Assembly (NCBI GenBank): GCA_001801105.1 | Contig: MGWS01000004.1 | Location: 20,649-84,648 of the forward strand | Source of the DNA: Gallionellales bacterium GWA2_60_18 | GTDB taxonomy: Bacteria > Pseudomonadota > Gammaproteobacteria > Burkholderiales > Gallionellaceae | Direction of reading: 5' to 3' | DNA length: 64,000 nt | In this document: piece after piece, positions 18,141 to 31,884 of the stretch | Position numbering within the stretch: position 1 is the first letter of the stretch | Layout: each line of letters begins with the position of its first letter | The notes under the pieces: generated by a model | What the model was told of the DNA's origin: nothing | Databases searched by the model: none | What the model saw: the letters and a program-made list of their open reading frames with translations, nothing else | Translations under genes and position numbers: made by a program

Positions 18141-20686
18141 GACCATTCCCCTTTACGGCATACACCGCGCATCTCGCAATGGGCACATGCCTGGTCGATG
18201 CCGTTTGCGGGCAAACCTGCCCCACCGCGTATCTCGTTCATCACATTCACCAGACGCTCGGCATTGAGTTGTGCCAGCAGGGGAACGTCCTGTTTGGGTT
18301 CCACCAGTTTCACTTTGCCGTTCTCGATACTGACAAAGGCGGCATCCGCCGCCTCATGGGCATAGGCATAACACGCGAGCTGCACGTCTTCGCCCGGCTC
18401 TTTCAGTTTGTCGCGTAGCACCTGATCGCTCTGTGTCTTGTAATCGAGCACCAGTTTCTCTTCTGCTCTGATGTCCATCCGGTCGATGCGCCCGCGCAGG
18501 CGGATCCCTTCCAGCTCCCAATCGAATGCGCTCTCTGCCTCAGCATAGTGCCAGCCCTCGGCCTCAATCGCCGCCTGCCACTCCAGATAGGCTGGCAGCG
18601 ATTTGTACCAGCGCGCCAGCCATGCCCGCGCGGCGAAATCCTGCGCCAGCAGGTCGGCGAACACTTCTTCGCTGATCCGGCGCAAGGCGGCTTCCATCTC
18701 CGCCGCGTCCTGCCCGCCCACTTGCGGATAGCGTTCATGGAAGCGGTGCAGGATATCGTGCACACGCTCGCCGTAATCGCGCTTCTCGATGACTTCCTGC
18801 ACCTCGTCCAGCTCGTTCAGTCGCAGGATGTGGCGCGCATGGAATTGGTAGGGGCAGGCGACCAGCGAGTTGTAGGCGCTGATGGAAACACCCTGCGGCA
18901 CGGCCACCGATGGCACGCTCGGCGCGGGTTGCGCGGCTTGCGGCAGTTCGACCGTGTGCGCGTCTTCCGCCGCCAGACAAGCATGCAGCTCGCTCTCGCT
19001 CAGATCGTCGCCATGTCTTTGCTCATGCTCGTCGCGCAACATTTGCAAATAGGGGCTCAGCAACCCCTGTTCGCCATTCTTTTCCTTCTGCCAGGTAGCC
19101 AGCACGCAGTCGTTCATGGCCAGCAGCGCCGACAGGTCGTCGCGCTGGCGTGCGGCGTGAGTGCCGCGTGTCGGCAGGTTCAACGCACCGCGCACCGCAT
19201 CGTTGAACCAGCGTCCGCCGTCCGCCGCGCCGGGCAGGTGATCGGCATCGCATCCGAGCAGCAGCACGGCATCGAAGGCGCGCCAGCGCGTCGCCGCGAG
19301 GTGGGTGAAACGCACCGGACTGTCGATGCCGCTATCGCGGTAGGTCTGCGTATCGAGCTGTTGCGCCAGCCAGCGCCGCCATTCGGCGAAACGGTAGCGC
19401 CCCGCGTCTGCCTGCAACTCCTGCTGCCAGCTATCGAGCACGCGCAACAACTGCACGCCCGCGTCATCCTGCTGCAAACCGGCGGCGATACCCAATACAT
19501 CCAGGCTCTCGCGCAACGCGCCCAACCACTCCGCCAAGGTCTTCTTCCTGTTCTGCTCCAGCAACGCCGCCGCCTGGCGCAGGCGCGCCAGCGGACGATG
19601 CAGCGCCACTTCGTGGCCGGCAAGCGCGATGAACGCTTCCAGCCCGGACACCACGCCCCGCTTGCGCAGCAATTGCTCCAGTTGATATACCGCCGACTTG
19701 CGTTCGCTCGCCGTCATGTCGGCGAAGATGAACGGCGACTTGAGCAGATCGAGCAGGTCGTGATGGTAGAAATCGCTTTGCAGCGCGGTGAGCCAGCGAT
19801 CCAGTACCGTGCTCACCGACAGCGTGGCAAAGGTCCAGCCAGTCTCGTCCGCCACCAGTACTTCGGCGCGTTCCAATAACGCTCTCATGCGCCGCGCCAC
19901 CACGCGGTCCTGGGCGACGATGGCGATGTCGCGCTTGCCTTGTTGCAACCAGCGCCGCACTTGCATGGCGGCGGCGCGGGCTTCCTGCTCCAGGCTGGTG
20001 GCCGCAAAGTACCGTGGCGCACCGATCTGTGCCCCCATCTCTCTCAGGTCGAACACCTTCACTACCGCGCGTTGCGCATATTCGTCGAGGAAACGCTGTT
20101 CCAGCGCATCCCAATCCGACGCGCGCAGCACGAACAGCGGCTTGTCCGCTTGCGCCGCAAGCTTCGCCAGCCGCTGCTGATAGGCGCGCGCCATGTCCAT
20201 TTCCGTGTCGCTCTGCATGGCGTGCCACAGTTCGAACACCAGTCGCGCTTCCAGTTGCAACGATTCGTTCCGGCGCGCCCGATACGCCTGTTGCACGATG
20301 GCGGCAAAGGCTTCCGCATCGGCTGGCAGCCCGTTCAGCGCTTGCGTCAGCTCGTCGAACAAGGCCAGCAGCTCCTGCGTCATGCCCCACAGGTCGGCAT
20401 TCTCGAACCATTGCCGCTGGCGCAACTGCTGGTACAGCAAGGCACCGCGCCGGCTGTCGCTGACGACGGGCGCGTCCAGCGGCACGGATTGCGCCCAGTC
20501 GTTGAGCGTGAGCATCTGCGGTAGCAACAGGGCCGGACGCTGCGCGGCGCGCATCAGCGCCTGCGCCAGCGGTTGTACGACGTGGTAGTTGGGCAGCAGG
20601 ATGGCGACGCCGCGCAGGTCGGGCGCGGGATGCGCCCCAAGGATACGTTGCGAGACGCGGTCGAAGATGGCGGCGGAGATGCTCAC
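18137..20686 (-). CDS. addB: AddB-like PD-(D/E)XK nuclease with Fe-S cluster cysteines
   Basis: This 849-residue partner of the AddA-like helicase has a degenerate helicase-like N-terminal half ([19 protein letters not shown] near the start replaces a Walker A motif). Its C-terminal nuclease domain has [11 protein letters not shown] near residue 760. Four cysteines that would hold a 4Fe-4S cluster bracket the nuclease: one in [11 protein letters not shown] and three in [10 protein letters not shown] at the end. That arrangement is known for AddB and related nucleases. The GTG start at 20686 overlaps the fdxA stop as GTGA, and its own stop overlaps the addA start. The three genes form a tightly coupled operon. 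Confidence 0.88.
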   Translation of the reverse strand: MSISAAIFDRVSQRILGAHPAPDLRGVAILLPNYHVVQPLAQALMRAAQRPALLLPQMLTLNDWAQSVPLDAPVVSDSRRGALLYQQLRQRQWFENADLWGMTQELLALFDELTQALNGLPADAEAFAAIVQQAYRARRNESLQLEARLVFELWHAMQSDTEMDMARAYQQRLAKLAAQADKPLFVLRASDWDALEQRFLDEYAQRAVVKVFDLREMGAQIGAPRYFAATSLEQEARAAAMQVRRWLQQGKRDIAIVAQDRVVARRMRALLERAEVLVADETGWTFATLSVSTVLDRWLTALQSDFYHHDLLDLLKSPFIFADMTASERKSAVYQLEQLLRKRGVVSGLEAFIALAGHEVALHRPLARLRQAAALLEQNRKKTLAEWLGALRESLDVLGIAAGLQQDDAGVQLLRVLDSWQQELQADAGRYRFAEWRRWLAQQLDTQTYRDSGIDSPVRFTHLAATRWRAFDAVLLLGCDADHLPGAADGGRWFNDAVRGALNLPTRGTHAARQRDDLSALLAMNDCVLATWQKEKNGEQGLLSPYLQMLRDEHEQRHGDDLSESELHACLAAEDAHTVELPQAAQPAPSVPSVAVPQGVSISAYNSLVACPYQFHARHILRLNELDEVQEVIEKRDYGERVHDILHRFHERYPQVGGQDAAEMEAALRRISEEVFADLLAQDFAARAWLARWYKSLPAYLEWQAAIEAEGWHYAEAESAFDWELEGIRLRGRIDRMDIRAEEKLVLDYKTQSDQVLRDKLKEPGEDVQLACYAYAHEAADAAFVSIENGKVKLVEPKQDVPLLAQLNAERLVNVMNEIRGGAGLPANGIDQACAHCEMRGVCRKGEWS

Positions 20687-21006
20687 CGTTTCAGCAGATG
20701 AAGTTTGTCTTTCACATCGAGCCATTCATCCGCGTCAGCTGGCGCGTCCTTCTTTTCGACGATGGGTTTCCACAGCTTCGCCAGTTCGGCATTCAGCGCG
20801 ATGAACTGGCGCTGGTCTTCCGGCACGTCGCTTTCGGCATAGATTGCGCCTGCCGGGCATTCCGGCACACACAACGTGCAGTCGATGCACTCGTCCGGGT
20901 CGATCACCAGAAAGTTCGGCCCTTCGCGAAAACAGTCCACCGGGCACACGTCCACGCAATCGGTGTATTTGCATTTGATGCAGCTTTCCGAAACGACATA
21001 AGTCAT
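20683..21006 (-). CDS. fdxA: 7Fe ferredoxin (3Fe-4S/4Fe-4S)
   Basis: FdxA (107 residues) is a small electron carrier. The N-terminal cluster ligands are in [17 protein letters not shown] and the second set in [12 protein letters not shown]; the spacing is that of the 3Fe-4S plus 4Fe-4S FdxA type. The C-terminal 45 residues form the usual helical extension. It is the first gene of the fdxA-addB-addA operon, overlapping addB by 4 bp. The physical link with an Fe-S nuclease is suggestive but may only be co-transcription. Confidence 0.96.
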   Translation of the reverse strand: MTYVVSESCIKCKYTDCVDVCPVDCFREGPNFLVIDPDECIDCTLCVPECPAGAIYAESDVPEDQRQFIALNAELAKLWKPIVEKKDAPADADEWLDVKDKLHLLKR

Positions 21007-21186
21007 GGCAGACTCCTTCCGGCCAGAGATCGTCCCATTCTAACAGAGCCCGGCAGCACTGTTTGACGCGCGGGCGCCTTCCACGCATCCGTTCCCACAT
21101 TCGACGACAGCCGCCACGACGCCTGCCCGAAGCAGGATTTTCGACCGGCGCCGACCCCGCCCTGAAAACAGGAAAACACGCACACC

Positions 21187-21215
21187 TTCACAGTTTCGTT
21201 TTTTTTGGTTAGGAT
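21187..21215 (+). promoter_or_regulatory. Probable trxA promoter
   Basis: TTCACA and TAGGAT are separated by 17 bp, the spacer carrying a T8 run. It lies 85 bp before trxA in the 293-bp divergent gap (21007-21299) with fdxA. The rest of that gap shows no gene. Confidence 0.5.
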
Positions 21216-21299
21216 GCCACCTGAAATCCGGCAGCACATCCCCAATTCATACGCCTGTTGCATCCCAGAACACATCCAACACACGGAGCGAACCCCACC

Positions 21300-21626
21300 A
21301 TGAGCGAACATATCAATTACGTTTCCGACGCCACCTTCGATGCCGAAGTCCTGCAATCCCCGCTGCCTGTGCTGGTGGATTACTGGGCCGAGTGGTGCGG
21401 CCCTTGCCGCATGATCGCCCCGATCCTGGACGAGATCGCCCAGGAATACGCAGGCCGGCTGACCGTTGCCAAGCTGAACGTGGACGAGAACCAGCAAACC
21501 CCTCAGAAATACGGCATCCGCGGCATTCCGACACTGATGCTGTTCAAGAACGGCAACATCGAAGCCACCAAGGTCGGCGCGGTATCGAAATCCCAATTGA
21601 CGGCTTTTATTGACAGCCATATCTAA
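21300..21626 (+). CDS. trxA: Thioredoxin
   Basis: Thioredoxin (108 residues) reduces protein disulfides using NADPH via thioredoxin reductase. The active site [15 protein letters not shown] is near residue 30 and the cis-proline loop is GIPTLMLF. The start at 21300 gives the usual length; upstream in-frame codons translate the leader. It is followed by rho after a 152-bp gap, an order (trxA-rho) conserved in many Proteobacteria. Confidence 0.97.
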   Translation: MSEHINYVSDATFDAEVLQSPLPVLVDYWAEWCGPCRMIAPILDEIAQEYAGRLTVAKLNVDENQQTPQKYGIRGIPTLMLFKNGNIEATKVGAVSKSQLTAFIDSHI

Positions 21627-21778
21627 AGCGTTTACTGTCGCACCCGCATCGCCTCCCAGTATCGTCCTCCGGTAGCACAAAACATAAAACGAATACGCTC
21701 CAGGCCATGCGGGTGACATCCTTCACCCGGTACTTGCCCCATTCCCTTGTCCATCTCAATCCTCAATCCCGCACCGCT

Positions 21779-23035
<1,257 letters not shown>

Positions 23036-23043
23036 AAATGGTT

Positions 23044-23071
23044 TTGACGGGGCCGGATATTTATGTATAAT
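23044..23071 (+). promoter_or_regulatory. Sigma-70 promoter of rplU-rpmA
   Basis: TTGACG (23044-23049) and TATAAT (23066-23071) are 16 bp apart, with TG directly before the -10. It begins 8 bp after the rho stop and 38 bp before rplU. Confidence 0.85.
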
Positions 23072-23109
23072 CCGCGCCTTCGCAAAAACCGCTCTAAATC
23101 GAGGTTGTT

Positions 23110-23421
23110 ATGTACGCAGTCATTAAAACCGGCGGAAAGCAATACCGCGTTTCTTCCGGCGAAACCCTGAAAATCGAAACCATCCCCGGCGACGTCGGCA
23201 GTTCCGTCGTGCTGGACAAGGTGCTGATGGTCGCCGACGGCGACAAGCTGTCCGTGGGCAAGCCCATGCTGGCCGGCGCTTCCGTGAACGCGACCATCGT
23301 GTCGCACGGTCGTGGCGACAAGGTTCACATCTTCAAGATGCGCCGCCGCAAGCACTACCGCAAGTCGCAAGGGCATCGTCAAAACTACACCGAGATCCGC
23401 ATCGACGGCATCTCGGCCTAA
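23110..23421 (+). CDS. rplU: 50S ribosomal protein L21
   Basis: L21 (103 residues) is a 23S-binding protein. [20 protein letters not shown] at the start and [23 protein letters not shown] at the end are diagnostic. Length is identical to E. coli. It heads the rplU-rpmA pair; obg follows beyond a terminator. Confidence 0.98.
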   Translation: MYAVIKTGGKQYRVSSGETLKIETIPGDVGSSVVLDKVLMVADGDKLSVGKPMLAGASVNATIVSHGRGDKVHIFKMRRRKHYRKSQGHRQNYTEIRIDGISA

Positions 23422-23439
23422 TTCCGAAGGAGCTGAAAC

Positions 23440-23697
23440 ATGGCATCGAAAAAAGGTGGCGGCAGTACCAGTAACGGACGCGACTCACACTCGAAACGAC
23501 TGGGCGTGAAGAGCTACGGCGGCGAACTGATCAACGCGGGCAGCATCATCGTGCGCCAGCGCGGCACCCAGTTCCACCCCGGCGACAACGTCGGCATGGG
23601 CAAGGATCACACACTGTTTGCCAAGATCACCGGCAAAGTGGTATTCGCCATCAAGGGCGCGCAAAAGCGTAGAACAGTTTCCATCGTAGCTGCTTAA
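23440..23697 (+). CDS. rpmA: 50S ribosomal protein L27
   Basis: L27 (85 residues) reaches the peptidyl transferase centre with its N-terminal tail. [20 protein letters not shown] is the classical start, and [22 protein letters not shown] follows. It lies 18 bp after rplU with AAGGAG upstream. Confidence 0.98.
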   Translation: MASKKGGGSTSNGRDSHSKRLGVKSYGGELINAGSIIVRQRGTQFHPGDNVGMGKDHTLFAKITGKVVFAIKGAQKRRTVSIVAA

Positions 23698-23719
23698 AAA
23701 GCACTATCTGGAACAAATC

Positions 23720-24829
<1,110 letters not shown>

Positions 24830-24838
24830 AATAGCCCC

Positions 24839-25957
24839 ATGAGAACCTTGCTCACTCAATGCAAACGCATCGTCGTCAAGGTCGGCAGCAGCCTGGTGAC
24901 GAACCAGGGCGCCGGCCTAGACAACGACGCGCTGGCCAATTGGGCGCGCCAGGTTGCCGCGCTCAATGCCTCCGGCCATGAAGTCGTGCTGGTGTCATCC
25001 GGCGCGATCGCCGAGGGCATGCAGCGCCTCGGCTGGAATGCACGTCCCGCCTCGATACACGACCTGCAAGCCGCAGCGGCGGTCGGGCAGATGGGTCTGG
25101 TGCAGGCATACGAGAGCTGCTTCCGCAAACACGGCCTGCATGCCGCACAGGTATTGCTCACCCATGCCGACCTGGCCAACCGCGAGCGCTACCTGAACGC
25201 GCGTACCACGCTGACCACCCTGCTTGCCCTGCGCGTCATCCCGATCATCAACGAAAACGATACGGTGGTGACAGACGAGATCAAGTTCGGCGACAACGAC
25301 ACGCTGGGCGCGCTGGTGACGAACCTGATCGAGGCCGATGCGCTCATCATCCTCACCGACCAGGACGGGCTTTACACCGCGGACCCGCGCAAAGACCCGG
25401 ATGCCACGCTGGTCAGCGAGGCGCGGGCCGGCGATGCACAACTGGAAACGATGGCGGGCGGCGCCGGCAGCCACATCGGGCGCGGCGGCATGATCACCAA
25501 GATACTCGCGGCGAAACGCGCGGCGCGCAGCGGCGCCCATACCGCCATCGCCTCCGGCCACGAGCGCGACGTGCTGTTGCGCCTGTTGCAAGGCGAGAGC
25601 CTAGGCACGCTGCTTACCGCCCCGACCCTTCCTCTGGCGGCGCGCAAACAATGGCTGGCCGACCACCTGCAGGTTGCCGGGAAGCTGATTCTGGATGCCG
25701 GAGCGATCAAGGCATTGCGTTCGGGAGGCAAGAGCCTGCTACCCATCGGCGTAAGGGGTGTGATCGGCGAATTCGAACGCGGCGCGATGGTGGCCTGCAT
25801 CGGCGAAGACGGCAGCGACATCGCGCGCGGCCTGACCAACTACAGCGCCGACGAGGCACGGCGCATCGCGCGTCACGCCAGCCATGAGATCGAAGCCCTG
25901 CTCGGCTACGGCGGCGACGCCGAGATCATCCACCGGGACAACCTCGTCCTGTTGTAA
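24839..25957 (+). CDS. proB: Glutamate 5-kinase
   Basis: ProB (372 residues) makes glutamyl-5-phosphate, the first step of proline synthesis. The amino-acid-kinase domain (about 1-260) has [27 protein letters not shown] and [21 protein letters not shown]; a C-terminal PUA domain (about 280-365) begins near GKLILDAGA. The stop codon lies inside a 16-bp perfect hairpin (25940-25974). It is co-oriented with obg and probably in its transcript. Confidence 0.97.
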   Translation: MRTLLTQCKRIVVKVGSSLVTNQGAGLDNDALANWARQVAALNASGHEVVLVSSGAIAEGMQRLGWNARPASIHDLQAAAAVGQMGLVQAYESCFRKHGLHAAQVLLTHADLANRERYLNARTTLTTLLALRVIPIINENDTVVTDEIKFGDNDTLGALVTNLIEADALIILTDQDGLYTADPRKDPDATLVSEARAGDAQLETMAGGAGSHIGRGGMITKILAAKRAARSGAHTAIASGHERDVLLRLLQGESLGTLLTAPTLPLAARKQWLADHLQVAGKLILDAGAIKALRSGGKSLLPIGVRGVIGEFERGAMVACIGEDGSDIARGLTNYSADEARRIARHASHEIEALLGYGGDAEIIHRDNLVLL

Positions 25958-25974
25958 AACAACAGGACGAGGTT
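25940..25974. repeat. 16-bp perfect hairpin spanning the proB stop codon
   Basis: AACCTCGTCCTGTTGT (25940-25955) and its exact complement (25959-25974) flank an AAA loop; the TAA stop is at the tip. No T-run follows. Two smaller palindromes follow: AACTTGC/GCAAGTT (25987-26003) and CCGCTAGCGG (26008-26017). It may protect the mRNA end or act as a terminator with a poor tract. Confidence 0.6.
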
Positions 25975-26028
25975 GCGGTGACGGCTAACTTGCGCAGCAA
26001 GTTAAACCGCTAGCGGCGGCTGAAACCT

Positions 26029-28404
26029 CTACACTTTCTGCTTGATGGCGAGCACCGCCTGATTGCGCAGGGTGCGCAGCAAGGACAACTGCTGCTTGGA
26101 GATGTTGAGGCTGCTGGCCTCCAGCATATCGGCATAGAACAGGGCGATCGCCTTGTCCTTCACCATCACCGGCAGCAGCATGAAACAGGGTGCATTGACC
26201 GAAGAGCGGTACCAGGCAGGTATCTTGTCAATGATATTCGGCGCATGGGTGTTTTCGATCAATATGTCCGCTCCCTTGCTGACCGACAACTGGAATACGT
26301 CCGATGTGCTCGCGATGGTAAAGCGGAAGCGCGGGATCACCGCCTCGATATCCGCGCCGAATCCCAGACGGGCGGTCATGGCATTCTGCTTGTTGTCGCG
26401 AATCATGATAAGGGCACGGTTGAACCCCATGCCCCGGTACATCGTTTCCAATACCATTTGCAACAATTCGCTCAGGTTGAATTCGCCCACCAGCGAAGTC
26501 GTGACATCCTGTATGCCCGCACCAAGAACATCTTCCGGGCTGCGAACCGACAGGTCTTCCTTGCCTTCGGCCTGCTGTTCCACCACCTGATCCAAGGTGG
26601 TGACACCATCCGGTTCCGGTTGCTTCGGCTGTTCTTCCCGGTCGGCTTCCTGCGCGTATCCGCTCCATTTCTGCACTTTCCTCAACAACGCGCTTTTGCT
26701 GGGACTGATGCCAAAAATGGCTGAACGGCGCGTCATCTCATCCAGCCCCCGATCCAGCGCATTATTCATCTCATGATCGGAGACTGCGATCGCGCCACGG
26801 TAGCGCTCGGACAATTCGCGCAAAGCCTGCTCCTTGTTCTCCTCGCTGGCAGAAGCGGCAACCGCACACAGCTCGTTGGCCATATTCACCGTCACGGCCA
26901 AATGGTCCAGATCGCTGTGCGGGGCGCTGATCTTCTCGCCGGGAAGCTTGCGCATTCCTGCCAACAGGCGCGGCGAGAAATTCCAGGTCTTTGCCACCCC
27001 CGACCCCAGTTCCGGATAAGAGATGCCCAGCACCTTGATGGCCGCATGCTCTTCGCTCGTACCCTGCTCGACCAGCCGGAGGACTTCCTGGCTTTCCTCA
27101 AAGAAGTAGAACGTCGCCAGTATCCGCCCCAGATTATGGAACATCGAGCAGACCATCGCCTCTTCCGCGTCGCGGATGTTCTTGCCCACCGATAACTGCG
27201 CCGCGACGATGCCGGAGAGGATTGCCGCCACCACCTCGTCCTTGAGCTGCGCCGACTGTGACTTGTTCTTCATGAACTCGAGCAGGATCAGCGTCATCGC
27301 GATGTTCCGGATGGTATCGAAACCCATGATCATGACCGCTTTTGAGATGGTGTTGATGCTGCCGCCGAACTGCCCGTAGGAAACGGTATTCACCAGCCTC
27401 AATACCTTGTTGGTCAGCGCGAAGTCCTGCAGGATGACGCGCGCCAGCCGCGCAGGACTCTCCGAGTCCGATGACACGATCCGGTTGATCTCGGAAATGA
27501 CGTTGGACAATGCCGGGAAATCGCTCTTGTTGCGCATGCGGCGCAACAGGAATTCCAGTGTGCTGTGGGCCTTCTGCTCGACTCCACCATCCGTCTTGCG
27601 CGCATTGCCGAGATAAACCTGCAACGCCTGCTTCATCGCCGCCGCGTTCTGGTAACGCTCTTCCGACTTCCTGGCTATCGCCTTGAGAATGATGACCTCC
27701 ATATCTTCATCCACGCGCTCGTTGCGTTCCGAAGGGGCGATCACGTCCTCATGCGCGGCACGGTTAAGCACCGCATAGACGCTCTCGCCATCGAATGCCA
27801 GCTCGCCGGTCACCATCTCATACAGCATCACGCCGACCGAATAGATATCCGAGAGGATATCGGCCGGCTTCCCGGAAATACGTTCCGGCGCCATGTAGTG
27901 CGGCGTGCCGTCGACAGCGTTGGCGGCAGCCTGTCCCTGCTCGCCGGTTGCCTGCGCCAGACCGAAATCCATCACCATCGGCATGCCATTGCTGCCAAGC
28001 ATCACATTCGCCGGCTTGATATCCAGATGCATCACGCCCTGGGCATGCGCGTATGACAGCCCGTCAAGCACGCCGCAGGTGATTTCGGCAGCCTCCACAA
28101 AAGACAATGTATTCCCGCGCTTGAGCTTTTGCGCAAGGGTCTGCCCCTCGATGTAGGCATAGACCAGATAGGGGCTGCCCTGATACTCGCCGGCATCGTA
28201 GAGCGCGACGATATTGGGATGCTGGAGCTTGCTGACGATCCGCGCCTCATGCAGCAGCCGCTCGGTATCCCGCCCCAGATTGCGCAATGTCTTGATGGCG
28301 ACCTGGCGGCCAAGTTGCGGATCGTGCGCAAGATAGACCGCCCCCTGCCCCCCCTTGCCCAGTTCGCCGACAATCTCGAAACGCCCTATTTTCTGTTCTG
28401 CCAT
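26029..28404 (-). CDS. Serine/threonine protein kinase fused to HDOD and GAF domains
   Basis: The 791-residue cytoplasmic protein joins three signalling modules. The Hanks-type kinase (about 8-270) has the glycine loop GELGKGGQGAVYL, the ATP lysine in VAIKTL, catalytic HLDIKPANVM and DFG in MVMDFGLAQ, and GTPHYMAPE, so all key residues are present. An HDOD domain (about 290-490, SKAVMIMGFDTIRNIAMTL, VCSMFHNLGRILA) follows, then a GAF domain (about 620-770) and a short helical end. HDOD proteins often link to c-di-GMP or motility control; substrates here are unknown. The start at 28404 is used; GTG at 28434 is possible. No transmembrane segment is seen. Confidence 0.9.
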   Translation of the reverse strand: MAEQKIGRFEIVGELGKGGQGAVYLAHDPQLGRQVAIKTLRNLGRDTERLLHEARIVSKLQHPNIVALYDAGEYQGSPYLVYAYIEGQTLAQKLKRGNTLSFVEAAEITCGVLDGLSYAHAQGVMHLDIKPANVMLGSNGMPMVMDFGLAQATGEQGQAAANAVDGTPHYMAPERISGKPADILSDIYSVGVMLYEMVTGELAFDGESVYAVLNRAAHEDVIAPSERNERVDEDMEVIILKAIARKSEERYQNAAAMKQALQVYLGNARKTDGGVEQKAHSTLEFLLRRMRNKSDFPALSNVISEINRIVSSDSESPARLARVILQDFALTNKVLRLVNTVSYGQFGGSINTISKAVMIMGFDTIRNIAMTLILLEFMKNKSQSAQLKDEVVAAILSGIVAAQLSVGKNIRDAEEAMVCSMFHNLGRILATFYFFEESQEVLRLVEQGTSEEHAAIKVLGISYPELGSGVAKTWNFSPRLLAGMRKLPGEKISAPHSDLDHLAVTVNMANELCAVAASASEENKEQALRELSERYRGAIAVSDHEMNNALDRGLDEMTRRSAIFGISPSKSALLRKVQKWSGYAQEADREEQPKQPEPDGVTTLDQVVEQQAEGKEDLSVRSPEDVLGAGIQDVTTSLVGEFNLSELLQMVLETMYRGMGFNRALIMIRDNKQNAMTARLGFGADIEAVIPRFRFTIASTSDVFQLSVSKGADILIENTHAPNIIDKIPAWYRSSVNAPCFMLLPVMVKDKAIALFYADMLEASSLNISKQQLSLLRTLRNQAVLAIKQKV

Positions 28405-28494
28405 GATGGATTTTGTTTGTTTGCTTGATGACACATCAACAAGGAGCGCCGCGCGAACCCCACTTCGCTTCGATTCTTCAAGTCCGACAGGCTG

Positions 28495-29007
28495 CTAGCT
28501 TTCCAGATAATCCACCAGGATGCCGCTGGTATGGCGCAGGCGCTGGCTGATCAACTGGGCGATCTTGAGCAGCATCTTCGCCGCAAGCGCAGGCTTCTCG
28601 CGCATGATCTGCATGAACTTCTCCTGCGTCAGGACGGCCAGCATCGAAGTTTCGGCGGCGACCGCCGTGGCGGAACGCGGCTCGCCGTCCACCATCGTCA
28701 TTTCGCCGATGCTGCGGCCCGGATAGACCGTGGAGACGGTCTTGTCGATATGCAGGTTGTCTTCCTTGTGTATCTCGAGCTTGCCCTTGATCACAATGCA
28801 CATAAAATCCCCCTTGTCCCCCTCGCGGAACAGGACGGTTCCCGGCCTTGCGCGATAAACCCTGAGGTAACTGGACAGCGACTCTATCTGCGCCCACTCG
28901 AAATCATGCAGCATCTGTGCATTCTCGATCATGTCCGCGATGCTGCCATGGGGCGAAGACTTGCCGGTCGGCAACAACTCGAGCGCATCCAGAACCGATT
29001 CATTCAT
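28495..29007 (-). CDS. Cyclic nucleotide-binding (Crp-type CNB) domain protein
   Basis: This 170-residue protein consists of a CNB domain (about 35-155) with no DNA-binding helix-turn-helix. The fold signature is visible as PGTVLFREGDKGDFMCIVIKG, then the phosphate-binding cassette GRSIGEMTMVDGEPRSATAVA split by its conserved Glu and Arg. The C-terminal helix (LLKIAQLISQRLRHTSGIL) may contact a partner. It lies 90 bp before the kinase gene on the same strand, so it is a candidate input or target subunit of that kinase; this is inference from context. Confidence 0.85.
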   Translation of the reverse strand: MNESVLDALELLPTGKSSPHGSIADMIENAQMLHDFEWAQIESLSSYLRVYRARPGTVLFREGDKGDFMCIVIKGKLEIHKEDNLHIDKTVSTVYPGRSIGEMTMVDGEPRSATAVAAETSMLAVLTQEKFMQIMREKPALAAKMLLKIAQLISQRLRHTSGILVDYLES

Positions 29008-29084
29008 ACCATTCTTCCCCGGACGGGCTCACGACAACCAGGCGACCGTCACTTTGCCGTCTTGGCGCCATCCTGCCACAGTCC

Positions 29085-29531
29085 CTATTCTTTTTCTTCG
29101 TAGCGCACGGTCGGATTGCCATCCTTCAGCCAGCCGTTGGTGCCAGCGGTGACGTTGTAGACTTTCGCATAATGCGCCGTCTGGTCGAGATAGGCGGTCA
29201 CCAGTCCGGAACGCCTGCCTGAGCGACAAAGGATAACGACCGGCTGATCCGGCCGAAAAAGCTTGCCGAAGGCATCCATCCACGCGACGACGTCATACGC
29301 ATCGCCCGCCTTGTTGGTGGGCAGTGTGATCAGGCGGCTCCCTTCGATGATGCCGGTTTGCCGCCACTCATCGGCACGACGGATGTCGACGACCGGCACG
29401 CCCGTGGCAATGGCTTGCTTCAATCCGGCATTATCGAGCTCAATGACTTCGGCGCGCGCGAAAGGCGCAAAAAAGAAAGTCAGCGCAAGCAAAAATGTGG
29501 CGGCGCGGTTGCTGAACGGCAGTCGATACAT
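29085..29531 (-). CDS. Periplasmic rhodanese-like sulfurtransferase
   Basis: The 148-residue protein has an N-terminal signal peptide (about 1-27, NRAATFLLALTFFFAPFARA) and one rhodanese domain. VPVVDIRRADEWRQTGIIEGS is the CH2A region, and the active-site loop VILCRSGRRSGLV carries the catalytic cysteine near residue 102. It probably transfers or binds sulfane sulfur in the periplasm. It stands 77 bp upstream of the CNB gene on the same strand. Confidence 0.88.
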   Translation of the reverse strand: MYRLPFSNRAATFLLALTFFFAPFARAEVIELDNAGLKQAIATGVPVVDIRRADEWRQTGIIEGSRLITLPTNKAGDAYDVVAWMDAFGKLFRPDQPVVILCRSGRRSGLVTAYLDQTAHYAKVYNVTAGTNGWLKDGNPTVRYEEKE

Positions 29532-29777
29532 GGCAAAACCTCCGTAAATGTGATGTGTCCGTGCAATTAGGCCGCATTATAGGCGAAAGTTCACCACGGT
29601 CCGCCTGCCGAAACTGTTTCGGCGCACCCTCCATCTTCGGCTATAATGCACACCGCCCTGCGCCAGACCAATCAGCGTAGCGGTCTCTTTTTCCACCCCG
29701 ATCCTCTCGATCACTTAATCCGTCTGCCTCGATTGGTGTTGCTCAGACTGGGCAACAGGCCGTCGCAGGAGTTTACC
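29532..29777. promoter_or_regulatory. Divergent promoter region between the rhodanese and helicase genes
   Basis: Two perfect TATAAT hexamers point outwards: one on the minus strand (29581-29576) for the rhodanese gene and one on the plus strand (29642-29647) for the helicase. Neither has a good -35 at 16-18 bp. The helicase leader of about 125 nt contains short stems (AGACC/GGTCT, GTTGC/GCAAC) and may be structured. No gene is seen here. Confidence 0.4.
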
Positions 29778-31259
<1,482 letters not shown>

Positions 31260-31271
31260 CCCGCAAACAGA

Positions 31272-31814
31272 CTACGCCTGCTGCTGCCGCCATTCCCCCT
31301 GCGCCAGCCCGTCCAGCGTCCATTCGCCGATGCGGTAGCGGATCAGGCGCAGCGTAGGGAAGCCGACCGCAGCGGTCATGCGCCGCACCTGGCGGTTCTT
31401 GCCTTCATGGATGGTAAGCTCCAGCCAGCTGGCCGGGATGTTCTTGCGGAAGCGGATCGGCGGGTCGCGCGGCCACAGGCCGGCAGGTTCGCCCATCAGG
31501 TGCGCCTCGGCTGGCCGGGTAGTGAAATCGCCCAGCTTCACCCCCTTGCACAAGGCTTGCAGCGCAGCCTCGTCTGGCACGCCCTCGACTTGCACCCAGT
31601 AGGTCTTGGGCAGTTTGTGTTTCGGGTCGGTGATGCGATGCTGCAACCTGCCATCGTCGGTGAGCAGCAATAATCCCTCGCTGTCGGTATCCAGACGTCC
31701 CGCCGGGTAAAAGTCGGGGAGCGCGATATAGTCAGCCAGCGTCGGATGCACACCGTCGCGGCTGAACTGGCAAATCACCCCGTAGGGTTTGTTGAACAGC
31801 AGAATCTGGCTCAT
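31272..31814 (-). CDS. rluE: 23S rRNA pseudouridine synthase RluE
   Basis: RluE (180 residues) modifies U2457 of 23S rRNA. It lacks the S4 domain of its RsuA relatives, starting directly with ILLFNKPYGVICQFS. The catalytic aspartate is in AGRLDTDSEGLLLLT, and GKNRQVRRMTAAVGFPTLRL is the closing motif. E. coli RluE has the same pattern (LWPRNPPIR matches LWPRDPPIR). It is convergent with rhlE, 12 bp apart, and shares a terminator region with csp. Confidence 0.95.
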   Translation of the reverse strand: MSQILLFNKPYGVICQFSRDGVHPTLADYIALPDFYPAGRLDTDSEGLLLLTDDGRLQHRITDPKHKLPKTYWVQVEGVPDEAALQALCKGVKLGDFTTRPAEAHLMGEPAGLWPRDPPIRFRKNIPASWLELTIHEGKNRQVRRMTAAVGFPTLRLIRYRIGEWTLDGLAQGEWRQQQA

Positions 31815-31833
31815 CCCGTACTTCCATCAGGAA

Positions 31834-31867
31834 TAAAAAAAGCCCGGCGCTTTCACGCCGGGCCTTT
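31834..31867. terminator. Terminator after the cold-shock gene
   Basis: GCCCGGCG and CGCCGGGC form an 8-bp stem with a 6-nt loop. On the minus strand it is followed by eight T's (the A-run 31834-31841), giving a strong end to the csp transcript; a TTTT run also follows on the plus strand. Confidence 0.88.
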
Positions 31868-31884
31868 TACCGAACCAAGACCGA

